DNA of 64,000 nt from Rhodoferax sp. (GTDB lineage Bacteria > Pseudomonadota > Gammaproteobacteria > Burkholderiales > Burkholderiaceae_C). Location: contig NZ_JAUYQD010000009.1 in the NCBI RefSeq assembly GCF_030697375.1, forward strand, positions 1-64,000. Reading direction: 5' to 3'. Every line of letters begins with the position of its first letter. Positions within the stretch are counted from its first letter, which is position 1. A program made the translations under genes and the position numbers. Of the stretch, positions 9,040 through 17,037 are shown in pieces. The notes under the pieces were generated by a model. It saw only the letters and a program-made list of their open reading frames with translations. It had not been told where the DNA came from and did no database searches.

Positions 9040-9939
9040 ATGAACCTGTTTGAACTCAGCCTGGCCCTGCTCGTCACCGCGATTTGGGGACTGAACTTCT
9101 CCATCATCAAGATCGGCCTGGCCTCTTTTGACCCCTATTTGCTGGCTGCCATACGCTTTGCCTTGTGCGCGGTGCCTGCCGTCTTTTTTATTCCTCGGCC
9201 CGCCGTGCCAAAGCGCTTTCTGGTGGCCTATGGGCTGATGTTCGGCGTGTTGCAGTGGGGTTTGGTGTACGCCGGCATCGACTTCGGTGTCTCACCCGGG
9301 CTCGCCTCTTTGGTATTGCAGCTTGCGGTTTTTTTCACCATGGCCGGTGGCATCCTGTTTTTCAGCGAAAAGGTCCGCCCGACACTGGTGGCTGGCACCG
9401 TGATTGCTTTTTCCGGTGTGGCCCTGGTGTTCTGGCATACCCAAGGCCGTACCACCGTGCTCGGCCTGGGCCTGGTGATTCTGGGAGCCCTGGCCTGGGC
9501 TGCGGCCAACCTGATCGTGAAGGCGTCCAAAACCACGGAAATGTTTGGGTTCATGGTGTGGTCCAGCCTGGCCGCACCCCTTCCGCTGTTGCTGCTGTCC
9601 TACCTTGTCACGGGTTCCGAGAAAATCGTCCATTCCCTGGCCACGGTCGACTCCCGTGCCGTTTTCTCGATCCTGTTCCAGGTCTACCCCACCACCTTGT
9701 TCGGATACGCCATCTGGAACCGTTTGCTGAAAAAATACCCGGTTTCCACGGTGGCGCCTCTGACGCTGCTGGTGCCGGTGTTCGGCATGCTCGGCTCGGT
9801 GCTGGTTTTCAACGAGTCCCTCGCGCCTTACAAACTCGCCGCTCTGGTGCTGATTTTGTCGGGGCTGGTCGTGAACGGCTTTGGCACCCGGCTGTGGGCG
9901 GCGGTCTCGCGCCGAGCATCCTCGCCCCAAGCCCTTTAA
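9040..9939 (+). CDS. EamA-family (DMT) inner-membrane exporter
   Basis: The track ORF starts at 8785 inside the LysR gene. The ATG at 9040 gives MNLFELSLALLVTAIWGLNF, the expected first helix of a drug/metabolite transporter. The 299-aa product has about ten hydrophobic segments in two EamA repeats. The second repeat begins near LGLVILGALAWAAANLIVKA. It resembles the EamA/RhaT group, which includes the E. coli O-acetylserine/cysteine exporter EamA, but the substrate cannot be told from sequence. It is divergent from the LysR regulator and its stop overlaps the end of argP by 4 bp. Confidence 0.85.
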   Translation: MNLFELSLALLVTAIWGLNFSIIKIGLASFDPYLLAAIRFALCAVPAVFFIPRPAVPKRFLVAYGLMFGVLQWGLVYAGIDFGVSPGLASLVLQLAVFFTMAGGILFFSEKVRPTLVAGTVIAFSGVALVFWHTQGRTTVLGLGLVILGALAWAAANLIVKASKTTEMFGFMVWSSLAAPLPLLLLSYLVTGSEKIVHSLATVDSRAVFSILFQVYPTTLFGYAIWNRLLKKYPVSTVAPLTLLVPVFGMLGSVLVFNESLAPYKLAALVLILSGLVVNGFGTRLWAAVSRRASSPQAL

Positions 9940-10841
9940 AGCAAGACCTTTTTTGCCGCCTGCTTGACCGTTGCCGTCAGGCGCTGGGCGGACAGCGGTT
10001 CGCGCTCCCAGTGGTGCCAGTACAGCGCCACGTCCACCGCACTGCCCGGCAGAATTTCGTGCAACTCCAAATGGCCGGGGCGCTCCACCAAAAACAGGTC
10101 TGGCACCATGCCCCAGCCCATGCCGTGCTCCAGGGCGCTCTCGAAGGCATCCACCGCCGGTACGAAGTGGCGCGGGTACTGGGGCGCCACCAGCTTGAAA
10201 TGCTGTTCCAAAAACGCGTCCTGCAAACCGTCCTTGCGGTTGAAGATGACTGCGGGGGTTGCCAGCAGGCGGTGCACCGACACCGCCCCGCTTGGGGTCC
10301 GGCACTGGGCCGCCAGGTCAGGCGCCGCCACGCAGCGGTAGCGCAACACCCCCAGCGGCTCGGCCAGGCAGCCGCGCATGGGCTGCTGCTGCGTGCTGAC
10401 GCAGCCCACCACATCTCCATTCTTGAGCGCCTCATGCGTGTGATCCTGGTCGTCAATGACCACATCCAGCAGCAGGTGGTGCTGCGCCAGCAAACCAGCC
10501 ACCCCGGGCAGGAACCAGCTGGCCAGTGAATCGGCGTTGACGGCCACACTCAGACTCTGCCAGCGGACTTGCACACCGGACGGGCGCCCCTGTTGCAAGC
10601 CCCCCACCATATCTGCTTCCATCAAGCGCAGTTGTTTGACATGGCCCAGCAGGGCCTGGCCTGCGGGTGTCGCCCGCACGGTCTTGCCGCGCACCAGCAA
10701 ACGCTGCCCCAAGGCGGCTTCCAAGGCTTTGATGCGCAAAGATATGGCCGGCAAGGTCAGGTTGAGTGCTTTCGCGGCAGGGCCAAAGCCGCCCTGCTCC
10801 AGCACGGCAGCCAGTGCCTCCAATTGCCTTGCATCCAGCAT
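9936..10841 (-). CDS. argP: LysR-family regulator ArgP (LysG/IciA type)
   Basis: This 301-aa regulator starts MLDARQLEALAAVLEQGGFG, with the HTH helix PAISLRIKALEAALGQRLLV typical of ArgP/LysG. The effector domain carries VAVNADSLASWFLPGV, a hallmark of ArgP proteins that sense arginine or lysine. It is divergent from a LysE/ArgO exporter, the arrangement seen for argP-argO and lysG-lysE. The 132-bp gap between the two start codons is very AT-rich next to argP and should hold the operator. Confidence 0.9.
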   Translation of the reverse strand: MLDARQLEALAAVLEQGGFGPAAKALNLTLPAISLRIKALEAALGQRLLVRGKTVRATPAGQALLGHVKQLRLMEADMVGGLQQGRPSGVQVRWQSLSVAVNADSLASWFLPGVAGLLAQHHLLLDVVIDDQDHTHEALKNGDVVGCVSTQQQPMRGCLAEPLGVLRYRCVAAPDLAAQCRTPSGAVSVHRLLATPAVIFNRKDGLQDAFLEQHFKLVAPQYPRHFVPAVDAFESALEHGMGWGMVPDLFLVERPGHLELHEILPGSAVDVALYWHHWEREPLSAQRLTATVKQAAKKVLL

Positions 10842-10973
10842 CCCGGCTCCTTTGATTAAAAATTTATTTACCGATAAAAGTTTAATTTAGTTTTGTTTAA
10901 TTAAATGCACCTTCCCGGCACACTGCAGGCATTCACGCAAAAAAAGCCTTCACCAACCGAACCGAAACCACCC
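10842..10973. promoter_or_regulatory. argP-argO divergent control region
   Basis: The gap between the argP start (10841) and the chosen argO start (10974) is strikingly AT-rich over about 10850-10905 (TTTGATTAAAAATTTATTTA, later TTTAATTTAGTTTTGTTTAA). This contrasts with the GC-rich surroundings. LysR-type regulators usually bind such divergent regions. No exact T-N11-A box was assigned. Confidence 0.4.
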
Positions 10974-11627
10974 ATGCTGCTGTCTACCGCATCCTCTCTG
11001 GCCCCGGCGTTTTATGCCGGTTTGCTGCTCAGCCTGTCGCTCATCATGGCGCTGGGCCCGCAAAACGCCCATGTGATGCGCATGGGCCTGTTGGGCCAAC
11101 ATGTGTGGCTGACGGTGGGCCTGTGCATCCTGTCGGACGTGTTGCTGATCGGCCTGGGCGTGCTGGGCCTGGCGCAACTGGGGGGGCTCTCGGCCCCCCT
11201 GAAAAACACCCTGGTCGGCGGCGGCATCCTGTTTTTGCTGTTCTACGGCACCCAGGCATTCCAGCGCTTTCGGGCGGGCGTCCCCGCCAACCCGCTGGAT
11301 GCAGGTGCCAAGGGGTCTACGCCCCTGACCCGCCGCCAAGCCACCGGGGCTGCCTTGGCCTTTGCCTGGCTGAATCCGCACGCCTGGCTGGACACGGCGG
11401 TGTTGATTGGCACCGCCTCCATGGCCTGGGGCCAACCCGCCAATGCGGCCTTTGGCATCGGTGCGGCGACCGGTTCGGTGCTCTGGTTTGTGGGACTGGG
11501 CTTTTGCGTGTTGTGGCTCGGCCAGCGCCTGCAATCCCCGGCGACCTGGCGGGCACTGGACGGGTTGGTGGCCTTGATGATGTGGGGCACTGCGTTGGTG
11601 CTGGGCTGGGGCCTATGGGCAAGTTAA
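10974..11627 (+). CDS. argO: LysE/ArgO-family basic amino-acid exporter
   Basis: The 217-aa membrane protein carries the family signature LIMALGPQNAHVMRMGL in helix 1 and AFAWLNPHAWLDTAVLIGTA in the second half, with about six hydrophobic segments. These identify the LysE/ArgO exporters of lysine and arginine. The track ORF starts at 10905. I chose the ATG at 10974 (MLLSTASSLAPAFYAG), which leaves out a hydrophilic extension and gives the normal length, although neither start has a strong ribosome site. It is divergent from its probable activator ArgP. Its 3' end overlaps that of the convergent GGDEF/EAL gene by 4 bp. Confidence 0.88.
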   Translation: MLLSTASSLAPAFYAGLLLSLSLIMALGPQNAHVMRMGLLGQHVWLTVGLCILSDVLLIGLGVLGLAQLGGLSAPLKNTLVGGGILFLLFYGTQAFQRFRAGVPANPLDAGAKGSTPLTRRQATGAALAFAWLNPHAWLDTAVLIGTASMAWGQPANAAFGIGAATGSVLWFVGLGFCVLWLGQRLQSPATWRALDGLVALMMWGTALVLGWGLWAS

Positions 11628-14600
11628 TGCCGCAAAAACGGCTCCAACGCTTCCACCGGGCCGGGCCGCCCAAAATAGTAGCCCTGAAAGTGCAAGCAGC
11701 CCTCCCCCACCAGGAAGTCGCACTGGGTTTGCGTTTCCACCCCTTCGGCGATCACCATCATGTCCAGGCTTTTGCCCAAGGTGACGGTGGCACGCACAAT
11801 CGCCGCGTCTTTGGGATTGGACAGGGCTTCGTACAAGAAGGACTGGTCGATTTTGAGCTGGTCCAGCGGCAGGCGTTTGAGGTAGCTCAGTGAAGAGTAG
11901 CCGGTGCCAAAATCGTCCAGCGAAAAGCCCACACCCTGCGCCTTGAGTGCCAGCATCTTGGCAATGATGTCGTCCACATCGTTGACCAGCAGGCTTTCCG
12001 TCAGTTCCAATTTAAGCCGATGGGGCGGTGCCCCCGTACGTTCAAGCGTGGCCAGCACCTCTGGCACAAACTGCTCTCCCAGAAACTGCAAGGCACTGAC
12101 GTTGACCGAGACCGTGAGATGCGCGGTATGCGGCTGCGCGCTCCAGACCTTCAATTGCCGACACGCGGTCTCCAGCACCCACTGCCCCAAAGGCAGAATC
12201 AGCCGGGTTTCTTCCGCCAGCGGAATAAAGTGGGCGGGCGACACCATGCCGCGCACCGGATGCTGCCAGCGCACCAAGGCTTCGACCCCGGTGAGCCCCC
12301 CCTGCTGGTCCACCTGGGGCTGGTAGAACAACAAAAACTGGTCCGCCTCCAAACCCTGGCGCAAGTCGGCTTCAAGTTCCGCACGCGCGGTCATGGAGGC
12401 CTGCATTTCAGGGTCGAAGAAACGCAAGGTATTGCCGCCGGCATCTTTGGCTTTGTGCAGCGCCAGGTCCGCGCGTTTGAGCAAATCCTCCACCTGGAAT
12501 TCGCTGCCGTGGAACAAGGCCACCCCCACGCTGGCACTGCTGTGGTGCGTCAGCTGGACCAGCGGATGGGGCTGGCTCAATGCCGACACAATTTGTTCCC
12601 CCACCGCTTCCGCCTGGGCGCCCGCGTCGGTGCGCTTGTCTTTCAGGTCCTGCAGCAGGACCACGAACTCGTCGCTGCCCAGGCGCGCCACCGTGTCGCC
12701 CTCGCGCACGCAATAGTTCAGGCGCTCGGCAACTTGGCACAGCATCAAATCGCCCTGGCCGTGTCCCTGCGTGTCATTGAGGTTTTTGAAGTGGTCCAGA
12801 TCGATGAAAAGCAAGGCCCCGTTGCGGTGGTAACGCTTGCTGCTGGCCAGCGCATGCTGCAGCCGGTCCAACAGCAGGCGCCGGTTGGGCAAACCGGTCA
12901 GGGGGTCGTAAAAGGCCAGGTTTTTGATTTGGTCTTCCGCCAGCTTGCGTCCCGTGATGTCGGCAAAGGTGGAGACATAGTGGGTCACCACATCCTTGGC
13001 GTCTTTGACCGCCGAGATGGTCAACCACTCGGGGAACACCTCGCCATTTTTGCGCCGGTTCCAAATTTCCCCCTGCCAGGACCCGCTGGCGGCAATGGAC
13101 GCCCGCATGGCCCCGTAAAAGGCCGCATCGTGGCGCCCCGAGCTCAGCAGGCCCGGGGTTTGGCCCATGGCATCGGCCGCCGAATAACCAGTGATGCTGG
13201 AAAACGCCCGGTTGACCCGCAAAATGACACCAGCGCTGTCGGTGATGAACATGCCTTCGTGCGACTCAAAGGCGGTGGCGGCAATGCGCAACTGCACCTC
13301 TGCCAGCTTGCGCTCGGTGATATCGGAGATGAAACCGTGCCACAGCACCGACCCATCCTCCAGCCGCTGCGGCGCGGATTTGCCAAAAATCCAGCGGTCC
13401 GTGCCATCCGCAAAGCGAATGCGGTACTCCTGCTCCCAAGGGCTCAAGGTCCGGGCGGAATGTTCGAGCGCGGCCATCCGTTCGGCCAAATCATCCGGGT
13501 GCACCAGGGCAAAAATGCGTGCCGCATCGTCAACCGCTTCATCGGGGGCCATCCGGTAGATGGCCCGAAAGCCCGCACTGACAAAAGGAAAACTCCCGCT
13601 GCCATCCGGGCGCAGCAAAAATTGGTACACCGCACCGGGCACCCGGCTGGTCAGATCCTGCAAAAGCGCCAGCGCCTGCTCCTGGGCCCAGGTATGCCGC
13701 TGCCGGGCCACCACATACCAAGACGCCAAGACCGCAATGGCCAAGGCCAAAAAACTGCCAATGGCGGCCTGGCGCACCAGGTTGGAACGGGTTTGTACAT
13801 GGCCGGCAAAGGCATCTTTGCTGTCCGCCCCAATCGCGACCAGCAAGGGATAGGACGGCAGTTTGCGGAAATGCAAAATACGCTCCACATGGTCGATCAC
13901 CCCGGGAGACGTGTACGTGCCGGACTGGTTGCCCTGGGCGAGGCGCGCAATGGCGGGACTGGCGGACAAATCGCCCTTGAACTGCTCCAGGTTGCCCATC
14001 CGGCGCGCCCGCACGGCGCCATCCAGGCCAAACAGAGACGCCACACCGCGCTCACCCAATTGCAGTTCGCCGTAAAAGCGGGTGAAGTAGCCGGGGTCCA
14101 GCGAGGCCACGATCACCCCTGCAAAAGTGCCATCCTTTTTGATCAGCCGCCGTGACAGTGCCACCGACCACTGACCAGACATTGGCTCCAGCAAGGGGCG
14201 GGAAATGAAAAGGCCGTTGTCGTCTTTGGAGGCGTGCACCGTGAAATAGTCACGCCGCGAGAGGTCGACACCTCCGTCAATGGGCAGGGTGCTTTGCTGC
14301 AAAAAGCCCTGTGCGTCAATCACCCCCACCTGAAGCAGCACTTGGCCATCCATCAGACCAGCGGCGCTCATTTCCGCCAGGTTCAGTTGGTCGCCGTGGT
14401 TTACATACTCCAACTGGAGCAGACGCAGCGTCTGGTCCACGCTGGCCAAAGTGCGTTCGGCGTGCTCCTGGCTGACCCGCGCCAAATTGGCAATATCGTT
14501 TTCGACGGACGCCAGCGTGCGCAGACGGTCGGCGTCGATCAACCGGAACACATGAAGCCAGACTGCAAACAACAAGCTGGTCGCAACCATCCAAATCGCG

Positions 14601-14665
14601 AAGTGGTGCAGCAGCCTGCCCCTTGTCGCAGCCACCTGACCCGGGGATTGGCGAAGCAATGGCAT
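11624..14665 (-). CDS. membrane dCache-PAS-PAS-GGDEF-EAL c-di-GMP protein
   Basis: The 1013-aa protein has a transmembrane helix at about 20-42, a periplasmic dCache-like sensor (about 45-295) and a second helix near 300-320. Two PAS domains (about 335-455 and 460-575), a GGDEF domain (about 585-750) and an EAL domain (about 765-1010) follow. The GGDEF signature is altered to GSDEF (663-667), with an RxxD I-site-like motif at 654-657. The EAL domain looks complete: EAL at 795-797, DDFGTG at 917-922, KIDQSF and AEGVET. It is therefore likely a c-di-GMP phosphodiesterase whose GGDEF part is regulatory or weak. The extracellular ligand is unknown. Confidence 0.88.
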   Translation of the reverse strand: MPLLRQSPGQVAATRGRLLHHFAIWMVATSLLFAVWLHVFRLIDADRLRTLASVENDIANLARVSQEHAERTLASVDQTLRLLQLEYVNHGDQLNLAEMSAAGLMDGQVLLQVGVIDAQGFLQQSTLPIDGGVDLSRRDYFTVHASKDDNGLFISRPLLEPMSGQWSVALSRRLIKKDGTFAGVIVASLDPGYFTRFYGELQLGERGVASLFGLDGAVRARRMGNLEQFKGDLSASPAIARLAQGNQSGTYTSPGVIDHVERILHFRKLPSYPLLVAIGADSKDAFAGHVQTRSNLVRQAAIGSFLALAIAVLASWYVVARQRHTWAQEQALALLQDLTSRVPGAVYQFLLRPDGSGSFPFVSAGFRAIYRMAPDEAVDDAARIFALVHPDDLAERMAALEHSARTLSPWEQEYRIRFADGTDRWIFGKSAPQRLEDGSVLWHGFISDITERKLAEVQLRIAATAFESHEGMFITDSAGVILRVNRAFSSITGYSAADAMGQTPGLLSSGRHDAAFYGAMRASIAASGSWQGEIWNRRKNGEVFPEWLTISAVKDAKDVVTHYVSTFADITGRKLAEDQIKNLAFYDPLTGLPNRRLLLDRLQHALASSKRYHRNGALLFIDLDHFKNLNDTQGHGQGDLMLCQVAERLNYCVREGDTVARLGSDEFVVLLQDLKDKRTDAGAQAEAVGEQIVSALSQPHPLVQLTHHSSASVGVALFHGSEFQVEDLLKRADLALHKAKDAGGNTLRFFDPEMQASMTARAELEADLRQGLEADQFLLFYQPQVDQQGGLTGVEALVRWQHPVRGMVSPAHFIPLAEETRLILPLGQWVLETACRQLKVWSAQPHTAHLTVSVNVSALQFLGEQFVPEVLATLERTGAPPHRLKLELTESLLVNDVDDIIAKMLALKAQGVGFSLDDFGTGYSSLSYLKRLPLDQLKIDQSFLYEALSNPKDAAIVRATVTLGKSLDMMVIAEGVETQTQCDFLVGEGCLHFQGYYFGRPGPVEALEPFLRH

Positions 14666-14699
14666 AGGTCAGGGGGTGGGCGCCACCGGCGCCAGAGAG

Positions 14700-14843
14700 T
14701 TACAAACCAGCGGCTTTGGCATCCTCGTCCATCTTGCGTTTGAAATAAAGACGGAACCACACCGCCATGCCCATCATGAACGCAATGCCTGCCACACTCA
14801 TCAGTCCGTAGTCGGTGGTAAAGAGGTCTGTCAGCGCTTTCAT
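14700..14843 (-). CDS. DUF3149-type small membrane protein (47 aa)
   Basis: This gene is absent from the ORF track. Reading the minus strand from the ATG at 14843 gives MKALTDLFTTDYGLMSVAGI, then AFMMGMAVWFRLYFKRKMDE and DAKAAGL before TAA. One transmembrane helix is followed by a basic tail. Sequence and length match the DUF3149 micro-proteins found in betaproteobacteria. A plausible ribosome site (aagga) lies upstream. It is on the same strand as the zinc operon upstream (153-bp gap). Function unknown. Confidence 0.72.
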   Translation of the reverse strand: MKALTDLFTTDYGLMSVAGIAFMMGMAVWFRLYFKRKMDEDAKAAGL

Positions 14844-14996
14844 GGTGGCGTTCCTTCAAGAAGAATGATGAACCGGCTGCCGATCAGCAACCGAAGGGGT
14901 CACTATCGCGCTGTGCGGCACACACCGCCTTGACCTGCATCAAGCAAATGACGGAAACCGGCCTCATCGCCAGCCATCGCGGCCTGCCGGGTCGCC

Positions 14997-15512
14997 CTAC
15001 TTCACGGCCACCGCGTCGGTGATGCGGTAGTACAGGCCAAACGGGTCGTCGTTGAGGACCGCAAACTGCCCCTCCACCACCACCGCCTCCAGCGAGTACT
15101 TCACGGGCGTCTTGGTTTTGACCTCGACCATGCTCTCAGGCCCGCCCGGCACGCAAAACGCACAGCTCAGCGGCACCGAGCTCAGCAAAAAGTGCTTTTG
15201 TTTCTCGCCCGGCTCCAGCGGCATCATGAAACCCTGAATGCGCTGGCTCTTGTGGTGCAAGGCCTGCACCGTGGCGGGAAAGATCGGCAGGATGCGGTTT
15301 TTTTCCACCTTGGTCTTGACGGCCGTGAGCACCGACCAGGGCAGCACGTCGGCACGCTCCTGCAAGGGGGCGAAGGGGCTGTTGGGGCTGTGCACGCCGG
15401 CACCGGTCCCCGCAGGAACCGCACCGCCCCCCATGGGCGAACTCAGTTGCGCCCATGCGCCCAGCGGCAGCAGGGCCGCGCTCAGCGACACGGCGAGGGC
15501 AAAACGTTTCAT
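14997..15512 (-). CDS. exported DUF3299-family protein
   Basis: The track ORF begins at 15644. The ATG at 15512 has an aggag ribosome site and starts a clean signal peptide (MKRFALAVSLSAALLPLGAW, cleavage after AWA). The 171-aa protein carries the DUF3299 pattern: IQGFMMPLEPGEKQKHFLLS, then CAFCVPGGPESMVEV. DUF3299 proteins accompany FtsX/LolD-type ABC transporters in zinc-regulated clusters such as the Vibrio zrg genes. Here it is the last gene of the zur-led operon. A periplasmic role in metal handling is inferred; the biochemical function is unknown. Confidence 0.75.
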   Translation of the reverse strand: MKRFALAVSLSAALLPLGAWAQLSSPMGGGAVPAGTGAGVHSPNSPFAPLQERADVLPWSVLTAVKTKVEKNRILPIFPATVQALHHKSQRIQGFMMPLEPGEKQKHFLLSSVPLSCAFCVPGGPESMVEVKTKTPVKYSLEAVVVEGQFAVLNDDPFGLYYRITDAVAVK

Positions 15513-15538
15513 GGCGAATCTCCTGTAGAGCGTCGATC

Positions 15539-15781
15539 TTAGTGCTCGTGTTTCATCCCGCAAAACTTGCCGATGGCCAGGCCTTTGCAAGCGGTTTGCA
15601 GCGCTTTGTTGCAGACCTCTTCGCCTTTGTCGGCTTCGCGGCATTTTGCGGCGTTTTCATGGGCCGCCGCGATGGCGCGGTGGCGGGCAATATCTTCCTT
15701 GGTTTCCTTGTCGGTTTCAGCTGCTATCGAAATAGTAGCTGCTTGCGCAATGAATACGAGGGCTAGAAGCATTTTTTTCAT
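15539..15781 (-). CDS. small secreted His/Cys protein, signal peptide encoded by a repeat
   Basis: The start at 15781 gives an 80-aa protein, MKKMLLALVFIAQAATISIA then AETDKETK.... The mature part contains four Cys and four His, ending IGKFCGMKHEH, and looks like a small periplasmic metal-binding or disulphide-bonded protein. It lies between the FtsX-type permease (4-bp gap) and the DUF3299 gene. Codons 4-21, most of the signal peptide, are a copy of the interspersed repeat at 15721-15771 read antisense. No family was recognised. A zinc-related role is inferred from the operon. Confidence 0.65.
   Translation of the reverse strand: MKKMLLALVFIAQAATISIAAETDKETKEDIARHRAIAAAHENAAKCREADKGEEVCNKALQTACKGLAIGKFCGMKHEH
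15721..15771 (+). repeat. interspersed repeat, copy B (inside signal peptide)
   Basis: The sequence reads CTGCTATCGAAATAGTAGCT, then GCTTGCGCAATGAATACGAGGGCTAGAAGC (quoted in parts). It shares the core AGCTGCTTGCGCA and the GGGCTAGA tail with the copies at 21252 and 41561. It lies wholly within the 80-aa gene on the opposite strand and encodes LLALVFIAQAATISIA. Confidence 0.8.
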
Positions 15782-15785
15782 AAAT

Positions 15786-16988
15786 TTACCGGGTTTGGAG
15801 AAGACTGAGAACACTGACACGAAAAGCCCCCCATGCGGGCAAGAGGGCCGCGCCGACCGACACCCCCAGCGCCAGACAGGGCACGATGAGTAACTCGGGC
15901 GGCCAGACCATGCCGCCTATGAGCAAAGAGTTGTCCAGTTGCAGCAGCCAGGCCAGCGCCGCCGCAAAGGCCTGGCCCAGCAGCAAGCCCGCCAGGGACG
16001 CCAGCAGGCCCAGCCACAGGGCCTCGCACAGCAGCAGGGCCGCCACTTTGGCCGGTGACGCGCCCAGCATGCGCAAGAGCGCCAGATCCGCACTGCGCTC
16101 CCGCACCGCGCTCCACAGGGCAATGAACACACTCAAGCCCGCGGTGAGCAGCAGCACCCCGGCAAAGGCCCGCAGCACGTCGGTGCCCAGGCCCAGCATG
16201 TTGAGCAGGCGGCTGATTTCCAGCGCCGGGGCGGCGGCCTGCATGTCGGTGCCGGTGTTGATGAAGCGCGGGAAACTCAGGGCCGCCATGGGCGTCTTGT
16301 AGCGGACCAGCGCCAGGGTGATTTCACGCTCTTCCTCCATCACCTTCCGGTCGTCCGCGTCCACCGCGGTGAAGTCTTCGTGCACTTTCCACACCGAGGC
16401 GGTGTCGGTGAGAACCAGCCGGTCCAGCACGCTGCCGCTGGGCGCCAGAATGCCCGTCACGGTGTAGCGGCTGTCGCCATGCACATGGCCACCCGCGCCC
16501 AGCCCGTGTGCGCCCACAAAGGTATGGCCCACCACCAGCCCCAGTTGGCGCGCGGCGGTGGCGCCTACCACCACCTGCATGGGCGCGTCCCACAGACTAC
16601 CCTGCGCCAGGGTGGCCTGGTAGTGGCGGATGTAGGCATGCGAGGTGCCGACGATGCGAAAACCGCGCAGGTTGTCGCCCAGGCTGATGGGGATGACGCT
16701 GTCCACCAGCGGGTGCTTCTCCAGTTCGCGCACCGCCTTCAGGGGCACATTGCCCGGTGGCACGTCGATGTGCAAGACCCCCGAGAGGATGAGTTGCATG
16801 GGGCTGCCTTTGGCCCCCACCACCACGTCGATGCCCGCCAGGTCGCGCTCGAAGGCCTTGTTCAACTGGTGCCCTACCAGCAGCAAAAAGGTGATGGACG
16901 CCAGCCCCAGGCTGAGCAGCAGCACATTGAGCGCCGCGCCCAAAGGCCGGGACCAGAGGTAACGCCAAGCAAAAAACAAAGTCTTCAT
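15786..16988 (-). CDS. FtsX-type ABC transporter permease of the zinc operon
   Basis: The 400-aa membrane protein (start ATG 16988, after trimming the track ORF) has an N-terminal helix (LNVLLLSLGLASITFLLLVG) and a large periplasmic MacB-core-like domain (about 45-260). Three C-terminal helices carry the FtsX/MacB pattern (SADLALLRMLGASPAKVAAL). The periplasmic loop contains HVHGDS and GLGAGG. It pairs with the ATPase gene upstream (10-bp gap). LolE/MacB-like transporters of this type accompany DUF3299 proteins in zinc-regulated clusters. They more likely act on proteins or envelope components than transport the metal itself. Confidence 0.82.
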   Translation of the reverse strand: MKTLFFAWRYLWSRPLGAALNVLLLSLGLASITFLLLVGHQLNKAFERDLAGIDVVVGAKGSPMQLILSGVLHIDVPPGNVPLKAVRELEKHPLVDSVIPISLGDNLRGFRIVGTSHAYIRHYQATLAQGSLWDAPMQVVVGATAARQLGLVVGHTFVGAHGLGAGGHVHGDSRYTVTGILAPSGSVLDRLVLTDTASVWKVHEDFTAVDADDRKVMEEEREITLALVRYKTPMAALSFPRFINTGTDMQAAAPALEISRLLNMLGLGTDVLRAFAGVLLLTAGLSVFIALWSAVRERSADLALLRMLGASPAKVAALLLCEALWLGLLASLAGLLLGQAFAAALAWLLQLDNSLLIGGMVWPPELLIVPCLALGVSVGAALLPAWGAFRVSVLSLLQTR

Positions 16989-17037
16989 GCTACTCTTTTC
17001 ATAGCTGCTTACGCACCAAGCGCAAGGGCTGGAAGCC
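16989..17037 (+). repeat. interspersed repeat, copy C (ATPase 3' end / permease leader)
   Basis: Top strand reads GCTACTCTTTTCATAGCTGC, then TTACGCACCAAGCGCAAGGGCTGGAAGCC. It aligns with copies A, B and E over the ATAGCTGCTT-CGCA core and the AAGGGCT tail. On the gene strand it encodes the last residues of the ABC ATPase (FQPLRLVRKQL and its TGA). It also supplies all 10 bp between that stop and the permease start codon. Confidence 0.7.

Noticed and set aside
12020-14155. 711-aa ORF antisense to the GGDEF/EAL gene
   Set aside because: It is a shadow frame of a high-GC gene with all recognisable domains on the other strand.
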